The translations under genes were made by a program, and so were the position numbers. Shown piece after piece: positions 55,842 to 64,000 of a stretch of 64,000 nt of DNA (positions are counted from its first letter, which is position 1; each line of letters opens with the position of its first letter). The DNA is from Coprinellus micaceus (taxonomy: Eukaryota > Basidiomycota > Agaricomycetes > Agaricales > Psathyrellaceae), in NCBI GenBank assembly GCA_951394405.1, contig OX596341.1, forward strand, positions 930,001-994,000. The letters are read 5' to 3'. The notes below the pieces were generated by a model. The model did not search any database. It saw nothing but the letters and a program-made list of their open reading frames with translations, and had not been told where the DNA came from.

Positions 55842-57429
55842 ATGGCGGGGTCGGATACCGAGGACTCTCCTTATATCGCCACTGAGCTCCTCGAGTTCGT
55901 CATCGACGCCCTCGGGGCAGAAGCGGAGCTCTTGCCCACAGGCTCCCCCGCATTCCAAACCCTCCTCAGCTTCGCCCTCACCGGCCACCGGGCTGTCTCT
56001 CGATGCCAGCAGAACCTGTTCATGGTCCTCGCATTTGACAGCGCAGAGCATAAAGGAACTAATGTTCCCGCCTGGAAGCACCTCGAGAATATGCTCGAGC
56101 TATTCGATCGGAAGCCCCACCTCGCCTTGTGCGTGCGCCGACTGAAGATATCGTTCTACCGATCGTTCTCTCCAAACGCTTTGGCCATTAGGGGTGTACG
56201 ACTGCCTTCATCCGACAAGCCTAAACGTCCGGAAGAAATTGAAGAGACCATGCTCCCACAACTGTTGCAGAAGCCTAAGCTCCGCAACGTCGTTTCGTTT
56301 TCATTCGACGGCCTCGGATGTCGACCAGGTGGTTATCCCTGGTATTCATTGGCCACCCCCCTTCAACAATCTATCATAGTGTTTCTGGGAAGGAGCAAGG
56401 AGGAAGGGAACGCGCTGGAAGCGTTAAACTTAGACAACATCATCCAGATCCCCCCGGAAATCTTCAAGGACATGCCTCAGTCCCTCTCCACGCTTCGTCT
56501 GGCGTCAATCACCAATTTCGATTGGCCTCTGGCAAGCATAGGAGAGAAGGTGAAACTCCTCCATGCACGGCAGTGGAGGTTCGCCTTGACGTCGCTAGAC
56601 TTCTACAGCCAGTCCGAGTTCCTAGAGACGCTGTTCGCTTACGGTGGTGGCAAGCACCTGGCCCAACTGCAAAATCTGACCTGCTGGGTGGATTCAACAC
56701 ATAGCACACAGGTACTCGGGCAGTTGCTCTCTATCTGTGCATCGAAGTTGCGGACCCTCGACATATTGGTATATGGCAAAACGAGACATTGTACGTACTA
56801 TCCGTTCCTTTGTTTCTTCTAAGTCAAACTGGACTGACGACGGCAACTGCTACTAGTCTCCTCACTCATCAGAAGGATCGACTCCTCGGGGTTTCCTCGC
56901 CTCCACTCGCTCTCGCTCGCATGCGAGATCGACGGCTTCGTCGCACAAACAACCGAAACAGCCTGCCCCGGAATAATCGCGACCTTGGTCGGGCACATCA
57001 TGGGGAAGGCGCCCGCCCTCCGAACGCTCTCTCTGCATGCAGTTTGGTCGTTCCTGGGACCGGTGGATCTGACACAGCCTTCCTTGTTCATGGGGAAGAC
57101 ACAGGGGCGATAACTGGGAGTACCTCGACAAGTGGCTTTCACGGCATGTTCTCCCCCACGGCCACCTTCAGACGATGCGAGTTAGGGCGACACCTCATGC
57201 CCTGTGCACGGCTACCAGGCTCCAGGATGACCGTGCTCCCACATACCCCAGACTCCCGAGAGGGGCGCCGGAACGTGCGAATCAGGAGATGCTTGCGGTG
57301 TTCAGGAGGACGAGGAAGAAGTTGAATGTGGAGCTGTGGGAAGCGCCCGATCCGCGGTTTGGTGGGGACGGTGGTGGGGCCAATGGTTGCGAGATGACGT
57401 CCCCGGAAAGGTGGTACCCCCTAGTTTGA
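55842..57429 (+). CDS. F-box/LRR-like protein (3' frame uncertain)
   Basis: Resembles mushroom F-box-like proteins with degenerate leucine-rich repeats, thought to be SCF ubiquitin ligase substrate adaptors. The start MAGSDTEDSPYIATELLEFV at 55842 places a short F-box-like helix (TELLEFVIDAL) at the N-terminus, followed by about 300 residues with LRR-type strands (LEALNLDNIIQIPPEIFKDM; LSTLRLASITNFDWPLASIG; LTSLDFYSQSEFLETLF). After an intron (about 56789-56855) the frame continues RIDSSGFPRLHSLSLACEID to WSFLGPVDLTQ and then meets TAA at 57111. A well-formed C-terminal frame (YLDKWLSRHVLPHGHLQTM..., VELWEAPDPRF) runs from about 57122 to 57429. Either a weak-donor intron (about 57064-57121) joins them or the gene is frameshifted. 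A partial second copy lies at 60.7 kb. Confidence 0.62.
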
Positions 57430-59460
57430 ATCATTCAACTCCTATCGCGACCACTTCGGCAGAGGAGGCGCAATGATGTGTCCAGGTACCTTCGAAGGCT
57501 TGCAAGAATGTCGGTGTAATGGAGACTGACGCTCCCACGTGTAACTACTTACACCATTGTGGTGCTTTCGACAGGGATCGCAACGATGTCTCTGTCCCTC
57601 TGCCGGCACGTTTTCACAGTAGATTTACTGGAAAAAAGGCAGATATCTGCCCTGTATCTGAGCCACTAGTATCTGCAAGTTAAACTATCAGGTCAAGGGC
57701 GTGGGGCTGGGCAGTCCGCGGAAAGACTAAGCCCTCAAAATAGGCGCCCGCTGAGTCAGCGTCGGTGTTTAAATCATGGGCCGTGAGCTGTGTCAAGTTT
57801 CAACAAGGCGACAGCTAATCTTCCAACATCCATCTCATCCTCCTGCCATGTTCAAGAACGCATCTGGCTTCAACGTAGGCAACGTTTCTCATATCAAAGC
57901 GGGAACCTACATCGACGCCAGAGGTGAGAAAGACGGGAACAGTCTGTCCGAAAGCTGATCAACCCCTCCGCAGACTCCAACCACCACCCTGCAGCTACCA
58001 ATCCCTTGAAAGGTACTGCGATACATATGGCGATGGACCCTAGATAGCTGTTGACATTCAGCCCCCCAAAGATCTCTACGAGAACATAGCGGTTGGAGCA
58101 CTTCACAACTCCGCCGAGCGACACGACGCTCCCAAATGTCACGAGCAGACCAGAATTGCAGTTCAGCAGGACATCTTCAGTTGGATGGGAACTGGGGACC
58201 AGGGCCCCCGGCCGAGGCAGCTCCTCTGGTTGTCGGGACCAGCAGGTGCAGGGAAGTCGGCCATAATGGGTACCGTTGCCGATGAGTGCCAACGCCGAGG
58301 GCAACTGGCGGCCAGCTTTTTCTTCTCTGTGTCGTCAGCGAACCCCGATCGACGCTCAAAGCGATGCTTCGTGACAACCCTCGCATATCAACTCCAGCAG
58401 GACGGGGTCTTGAAGGAGCCCATGTCCTCGATGTTATCCTCCATCAGTAACGACCCGGCCATATTCCAGAAGAGTCTCAAGGAACAGGTGGAGGTTCTCA
58501 TCCTGAATCCCCTGCGAGTTTCTCGAGGCACATACGACATCACCAAGGTGCCCAAGATCATCATCATCGACGGCCCCGACGAATGCGACGAGTCTCTCGA
58601 TCCCACACACCCTGCTGCTCGACGCTCCAAAGAGCAAAACCAAACCGAGATCCTGTCTGTGTTGTTCCACGCCCTCGATGAACCCGCTTTCCCCTTTGAT
58701 ATTATCCTCGCCAGCCGTCCGGAACCATGGATCCGTCGCTTCTTCACCGCGCCCACCATAACTGGTCGCACGACCGAAATCTTCCTGCACAACAATTACG
58801 ACCCCGATAAAGACATCGCCCTTTTCCTGAGGTCCAAATTCGCTGAATTACGGCGTTGGTACGGCCTACCCGACAGTTGGCCGGGCGAACGAGTTGTTTT
58901 GAGGCTGGTGGGAAACGCTTCAGGACAGTTCATTTACGCTGCAACTGTCATGCGATTCATCGAAACCCCTTCAAATACTCCTGAGGTCCAGCTTGACATC
59001 GTCCTCAGTCTACGTCCTGAAGACATGGAAAACCCCTTCGGACCATTAGACGCGCTGTATTCCCGATGCTTGAGGTCAAGTCCCAAACCAGATCTCGCCT
59101 TTATCTGGCTCAGGGCACATCAAATTATTACTGCTATCGATGGCATCAAGCTTTCCGCGTGGTTCTTTAACCGCCTTTGCGAGTCTTCTACAGGGGAGGC
59201 ACACTTGGTTCTTGGGACGTTGCCATCGCTCATACAACTTCCCAGCTCGAGCAGGGACAGTTATACCTTCTATCATAAATCATTCCTCGAATTCCTTGAG
59301 GACCCGAGAAGGTGCCAGGCCTTCGCCGGTGTCGGCAAGGGGGACATCTTGCAGTGGATATGCGAGCGGTTTGGTCAGACCCTAGTATGTAAGTCTACCT
59401 TCTCCGACACATTGCCGACTGTGTACACTAATCCTCTTACCCCATAGGCAGCGGTCCTGA
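57060..59460. repeat. Segmental duplication, left copy
   Basis: The 3' end of the F-box-like gene, the spacer and the NACHT gene recur downstream: ATG of NACHT2 at 57848, of NACHT3 at 61330 (offset 3482). Exons are highly similar and the spacer is more diverged. Confidence 0.85.
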
Positions 59461-59960
59461 AGTACCTATTGAGGCAGGGCGGACCCGCGATTTCTTTGCG
59501 CAGTTTTTCGATGTTTGGGAGCGATATGCTGCAGGAAAGAGCAGATCATTCACGGGGATACCAGAAGATATGCTCTCACGAGCCGATCCTACTTTCTGGG
59601 TCGGGAAATCTCATTCTCAGAATGTCGATTATGGATGTGGTCTAGATTTTCGGAGAGATATATATTTAATCGCCCACGGAAACGTAAGCTTTAACACTAT
59701 AACTGATCTCCCATTGCTGCCCGATTGACATCGCGTTATAGTGTCGCCTTACTGCCCGCTGCCGGTCAGCCTGCAAGTCCTGGAGAAAGGCAATTCTTGA
59801 CGATCCAATTCGAGGTGTGCCTTTGTGGAGCCGATGGACCTTGGCTATGGACCGGTTCTGCGTCCAACGGATCCCGCCACGTCCGCCATCCTCCTGGCAC
59901 CCGACCCGATTGCCAGTGGCCAGTTCTCTACTCGAGGTGCCAAAGGTCCCGCGACTTTAG
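57848..59960 (+). CDS. NACHT-type NTPase, NACHT2
   Basis: STAND NTPase closely related to NACHT3 and more distantly to NACHT1. It starts MFKNASGFNVGNVSHIKAGT (57848-57923). A small exon (57974-58012, DSNHHPAATNPLK) follows, and then the main exon with PPKDLYENIAVGALHNSAER, HDAPKCHEQTRIAVQQDIF, Walker A GPAGAGKSA and Walker B IIIIDGPDE (Pro where NACHT1 and NACHT3 have Leu). ILASRPEPWIRRFF and YHKSFLEFLEDPRRCQAF come next. After introns 59389-59447 and 59684-59741 the C-terminal exons read GPEVPIEAGRTRDFFAQFFD and CRLTARCRSACKSWRKAI, with a stop at 59958-59960. The joint between the second and main exons needs a very short 35-bp intron to stay in frame, so the N-terminus is uncertain. Membership of the family is secure. 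Confidence 0.8.
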
Positions 59961-60684
59961 TAGAGGGTCTACCGGTGCTGAAAATTTGGTCGTGTCGCAA
60001 AACTGTGTCAAGACATGCTCAGTGGTTACAAACTGCCTTGTACATCGAACTTTAGGACCGTCTAAGCTTCCCTGGGCTGCGAGGTGACTTAGCACAGGCA
60101 AATGTCCCGAGTCTCCCAGCGTACTAAATGATACATCTTACCCCTTTCCGGCCTCCCGAATGTTCACTACATATGTTTCTGGGTAGACGTGCCCTCAAAT
60201 GGCACACATCAAGCGTAGTTGCAGGGCCGAGCATGTTGCGTAAGTTCTAACCAGCGAAAGAAACCCTTGCAAAGGATCAATTGAACTTCAAAGTGAGGCT
60301 GCGGAATGCCGGCCACAACGATCGTTGACTCAGATGACAGGGAGTCTGGGCAGGCAAAACGCGTGTTACATACTTGCTATTTAGACGCCCGTAGGCCCAG
60401 TAGCCGCTCCGAGCTTCTTTGGGCTCTGTCCTCGTCTGGAAATGGCCAAAGGTCGAGACCAGTAACAGTTGAAGGGTGATCAAGACTGTAACGCGTGATT
60501 ACGGACAGCTGGAAATGCTGACCGCCAGAAGCGAACCTCACTTATGTGAAACTTATGCTATAGCTATGCGAATTTGAGCTCACTCTTCAGTTTCCTCCGA
60601 ACTCACATTTGACTTGGGTCCAAAGATGAAAATGTGAAGTTAACCATGCGAAGTCAGGGTGCCCAAGCTACTTCCCAAACACCG
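59961..60684. other. Intergenic between duplicated units
   Basis: NACHT2 3' flank. No gene supported; the second F-box-like fragment begins near 60685. Confidence 0.45.
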
Positions 60685-61032
60685 GCCGACCTGTCACAGC
60701 CTTTCTTATTCATGGGAAAGGCACAGGGGCACCGGTAAGAGGGTGATACCTGGAGGTTCCTCGACAAGTGGCTTTCGCGGCATGATCTCCCCCGCGGCCG
60801 TCCTGAGGCGACGTAAGTTCGGGCGACACGCCATGCTATGTCCACGGCCACCAGGCTCCAGTATGACCGTGCTCCTACATATCCCAGACTTCCGAGACAG
60901 GCGCTGGAACGTGCGAATCAGGAGATGCTCGCGGTGTTCAAAAGGGCGAGGAAGAGGTTGAATGTGGAGCTGTGGGAAGCGCCCGATCCACGGTTTGGTG
61001 GGGACGGTGTGGAGCCAATGGTTGCGAGATGA
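60685..61032 (+). pseudogene. 3' fragment of the F-box/LRR-like gene
   Basis: Matches 57064-57390 at the nucleotide level: the DLxQPxLFMGK segment, FLDKWLSRHDLPRG, then in another frame TATRLQYDRAPTYPRLPRQA, ERANQEMLAVF and VELWEAPDPRFGGDG. The first 300 codons of the parent are absent, stops separate the two pieces, and no promoter or start is present. A duplication-boundary fragment. Confidence 0.82.
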
Positions 61033-62874
61033 CGTCCTCGGAAAGGTGGTCCCTAGTCTGAATTATGCAACTCCCGCCCCAACTTGAATGTATCCAAATC
61101 GGTTTTGCTAGACAGATAGAAGATTTGTGCGCTAGTCTCTGGATGCTTACAGTCTGAGCATCAAGTCTAGAGGGCGAGATTCTGGGCAGTCTGCAGACTC
61201 AAGGTCCAAGATCTCAAATAGGCGCCCGCTGAGTAAGCGTCGGTGTTTGAACCGTGACACCTCAAGGCTGTGAGTCCGGTGTCAACAAGGAGGCAGCTAC
61301 TCTTCCAACATCCAACTCTTCCTCCTACCATGTTCAAGAAGGCATCCGGTTTCAACATAGGGAACGTTTCCCATATCAACGCAGGAACCTATATCGACGC
61401 CAGAGGTGAGAAGGACGAAGGGGGATCCAAAGCCTCCTTCTGAAAGCTGATCCACTCCTACGCAGACTCTGACCACCACCCTGCGTCTACCAATCCCTTG
61501 AAAGGTACTGTAATTCATATTGCGATGTGTCCTGGGTGGGCGCTGACATTCAGTCGCCAAAAGATCTTTACGAGAACATAGCGGTTGGAGCACTTCACAA
61601 TTCTGCCGAGCGACACGACGCTCCCAAATGTCACAAGCAGACAAGAATTGCTGTTCAACAGGACATCTTCAGTTGGATGGGAGCTGAGAGCCAGGGCGGC
61701 CGGCCGAAGCAGCTCCTCTGGTTGTCGGGACCAGCGGGTGCCGGGAAGTCGGCCATAATGGGTACCATTGCCGATAGGTGTCAGCGCCGGGGGCAACTGG
61801 CGGCCAGCTTTTTCTTCTCTGTGTCGTCAGCAAACCCCGATCGACGCTCGAAGCGATGCGTCGTGACAACCCTAGCATATCAGCTCCAGCAAGACAAGAC
61901 CTTGAAGGAGCCCATGTCCTCGATGTTATCCTCCATCAGTAACGACCCGGCTATCTTCCAGAAGAGTCTCATGGAACAGGTGGAGATTCTTGTCCTGAAT
62001 CCTCTGCGAGTTTTTCGAGGGACCTACGACATCACCAAGGTGCCCAAGATCATCATCATCGACGGCCTCGACGAATGCGACGAGTCTCTCGATCCCACAC
62101 ACCCTGCTGCTCGACGCTCCAAAGAGCAAAACCAGACCGAGATCCTGTCTATGTTGCTCCAGGCACTGGATGACCCCACCTTTCCCTTCCATATTATCCT
62201 CGCCAGCCGGCCGGAACCATGGATTCGTCGCTTCTTTGCCACACCCACCGCGACTGGTCGCACGACCGAAATATTCCTGCACAACAATTACGACCCCGAT
62301 AAAGACATCGCCCTTTTCCTGAGGTCCAAATTCGCTGAATTACGGCGTCGGTACGGCCTACCCGACAGCTGGCCGGGCGAACGAGTTGTTTTGATGCTGG
62401 TGGAAAACGCTTCGGGACAGTTCATTTACGCTGCAACTGTCATGCGATTCATCGAAACCCCTTCAAATACTCCTGAGGTCCAGCTTGACATCGTCCTCAG
62501 TCTACGTCCCGAAGACCTGGAAAACCCCTTCGGACCATTAGACGCGTTATATACCCGAGCTTTGATGTCGAGTCCCAGACCGGATCTCGCCTTCATCTGG
62601 CTCAGGGTACATAATATTATGACCAAGAAGCCCGATGGTCTTTGTTTAAACATTTGAGCATCGGATGCTTCGACCGGTCTAAATACCCCTCTGTTTAAAC
62701 AGGGTCCGCTGCCCCTGTGCGGGGTGGGTGTTCGGTGATGCGCTCTCTTTACGAATGGGTTCGGAAGTAGGGTAGAGTTGTATAAAAATGTGTATTACAA
62801 GGCTACGAAAGTAAAACATAGGGTGTTTAAACAGGCCAAGCTTCGACACCTATGTCTAAACCTCTGGGTCCAGA

Positions 62875-62923
62875 CAGCTCGGTCTAAACACCTCTCGCTG
62901 CGAGAGGTGTTTAGTCCGAGCTG
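62875..62923. repeat. Internal palindrome A of the element
   Basis: 23-nt arms with one mismatch around the 3-nt loop CTG; the core arms are CTAAACACCTCTCG and CGAGAGGTGTTTAG. Confidence 0.9.
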
Positions 62924-62972
62924 TGTTTAAACACCCCATCACGGGTGTTTAAACACCGATCTGGAGCTGATA

Positions 62973-63030
62973 GACGCCTCCTTGACCCCGTCGTCACTCT
63001 GGCATGTGACGACGGGGTCAAGGAGGCATC
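62973..63030. repeat. Internal palindrome B of the element
   Basis: 25-nt arms (62973-62997 and 63006-63030) with a single mismatch around an 8-nt loop; includes CCTTGACCCCGTCGTCAC and its complement. Confidence 0.92.
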
Positions 63031-64000
63031 CGCAGCACCTAGATAGTGGTGGGGAAGGGAAGAAAAGAGTTGGGGGATTTTTAATGAAGTCCCGGCTTAT
63101 ATACATATGCGCTTGTTTGGCGCGATCAACAAAGCCGAGCACGTGCCGGCGCGAGCCAAGCAGCGCGTAAACATGGCCAAATCTGCCAGCGTATATAAAC
63201 CTGGCGACATCAGGGAGGCTGATCGCCATCCTTTCCCTTCCTTCCCTCACTGGCCATGAGGGGGGAGGGGACTTGGATGTTGCGCCGTCGCCAAAGGCGC
63301 CTCTGGCAGATGTCAGAGGCCGCCTGCGGCAATCTGGCAAAATTCAGACTCCGGTCTAAACACCCCGGCCGTGTGTTTAGACCGGGCGCCTCTTCGTAGA
63401 TACCCTGGCCCTGTATATATTTCATATATTTGTATCTAGAGTTTAAATTTAAATGTCCGGACAACCTGTTTAGACACGCTACGGTTTAAACCGGGCGATG
63501 TCTAGACCCATCCCGTGCCCCCTCGTCTAGTCCAATGCCCATTGGCCTATTCAAGGTGAGTGTAGTCGTCTAATTCGAGCATTCAAATCGCCAGTAATGA
63601 ACTGAGTTCATGTCTAAACATCGCCCTAATTTAACCGGTCGAAGCATCTAATGAGGCAATGTTTAAAAAAAACCATCTGGTTACAGTATGACCGCTGCCT
63701 GTGGCGGGTTTTCTGCGCAGCTTTTTAACTGGCTTTGCGAGTCTTCTACGGGGGAGGCACACCTGGTTCTTGGGACGTTGCCATCACTCATCCAACTTCC
63801 CAGCTTGAGCAGGCGCTATTACACGTTCTATCACAAATCACTCCACGATTTCCTTGAAGACCCGAGAAGGTGCCAAGCCTTCGCCGGCATCAGCAACAGG
63901 GACATCTTGCAGTGGATATGCGAGCGGTTTGGTCGGACCCTAGTATGTAAGTCTACCTTCTCCGACACGTTTCATGCCGTGTACGCTAATCTTTCCGCAC

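Larger units (their letters stand above)
62625..63686. mobile_element. Non-autonomous TIR/fold-back DNA element, 1062 bp
   Basis: Flanked by the 7-bp direct repeat TATGACC (62618-62624 and 63687-63693; with one mismatch an 8-bp repeat). Imperfect terminal inverted repeats of about 45 bp share GATGGT, TTTAAACATT and ATGCTTCGACCGGT (left about 62634-62684, right about 63629-63676). Subterminal TGTTTAAAC and GGTCTAAACACC motifs recur throughout. Two strong internal palindromes lie at 62875-62923 and 62973-63030. No transposase frame is present. The 7-8 bp target duplication suggests a hAT-like origin; this is inference. Confidence 0.85.
60680..64000. repeat. Segmental duplication, right copy
   Basis: Direct repeat of the 57060-59460 segment, interrupted by the 62625-63686 element and running off the window's end. 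Confidence 0.85.
61330..64000 (+). pseudogene. NACHT3, NTPase copy split by an insertion
   Basis: Near copy of NACHT2. MFKKASGFNIGNVSHINAGT at 61330; the main exon carries PKDLYENIAVGALHNSAERH, GPAGAGKSA, IIIIDGLDE (canonical Leu retained) and ILASRPEPWIRRFF, up to FIWLRVHNIMT. At 62625 the gene is interrupted and the frame ends at 62655. Coding resumes at 63694: LFNWLCESSTGEAHLVLGT, YYTFYHKSLHDFLEDPRRC, DILQWICERFGRTLV, reaching the window edge. Removing one target duplication and the insert would restore a continuous frame of the same length as NACHT2, so disruption by the element is clear. The splice acceptor used by NACHT2 before the main exon (AG at 58046-58047) is GG here. A truncated product with the whole nucleotide-binding domain could still be made. 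Confidence 0.82.

Noticed and set aside
58388..58795. Minus-strand frames over NACHT2 (and the same over NACHT3)
   Set aside because: Duplicated because the coding strand is duplicated; no independent domain.

Overview
The window is nuclear DNA of a filamentous basidiomycete, most likely an Agaricomycete (mushroom-forming fungus). Genes are split by many introns of about 50-75 bp with GT..AG ends. The families present are typical of that group: several STE3-type pheromone receptors, CaaX-tailed pheromone precursors, NACHT NTPases and an F-box-like leucine-rich protein. Assignments rest on reading the sequence and on recalled family patterns; no database search was possible.

The core, about 3.8-40.9 kb, looks like a B (pheromone/receptor, P/R) mating-type region with its non-mating receptor paralogues. 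It holds six apparently intact STE3-like seven-transmembrane receptors: R1 3819-5863 (+), R2 7433-8842 (+), R3 14719-12746 (-), R4 28724-30459 (+), R5 34249-36148 (+) and R6 38918-40926 (+). There is also one decayed receptor at about 33.1-33.8 kb. Four small genes end in a CaaX box: P1 15342-15599 (+, CTIM), P2 27472-27702 (+, CTIA), P3 31784-31584 (-, CTVC) and P4 36998-37201 (+, CTIA). Each has a TATA-like box 126-182 bp before its ATG. Exon lengths are conserved across the receptors (180 then 138 nt after the first intron), which splits them into an R3/R6/pseudogene group, an R4/R5 pair sharing an extra intron, an intron-poor R2 and a divergent R1. Scattered in this core are a NACHT NTPase (9681-11879, -), a possible DUF6593-type protein (18633-19432) and two unrecognised proteins. 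A secreted FAD-linked oxidase (366-2443) lies at the left edge.

From 41.6 to 47.7 kb, all on the minus strand, runs a tandem array of a small four-helix membrane protein family. Three copies look intact (42837-43460, 44699-45298, 45801-46388). One is broken only by a single stop codon (41591-42223), one is a C-terminal relic (about 43974-44165), and two decayed copies are fused head to tail (46706-47738).

From 49 to 54.5 kb are conserved housekeeping genes: an Erg26-like sterol dehydrogenase, an RBR-type E3 ubiquitin ligase and Rab7/Ypt7.

The right end (55.8-64 kb) carries an F-box/LRR-like gene followed by a NACHT gene. Part of that pair is repeated directly about 3.5 kb downstream. In the second copy the F-box gene is a 3' fragment, and the NACHT gene is split by a 1062-bp insertion (62625-63686). 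That insertion has terminal inverted repeats, internal fold-back palindromes and a 7-bp target duplication (TATGACC).

Together the core encodes lipopeptide signals and their receptors. The pheromones should be prenylated and carboxymethylated, and the receptors should signal through a heterotrimeric G protein and MAP kinase cascade during mating and dikaryon maintenance. Which receptor recognises which pheromone cannot be read from sequence alone.
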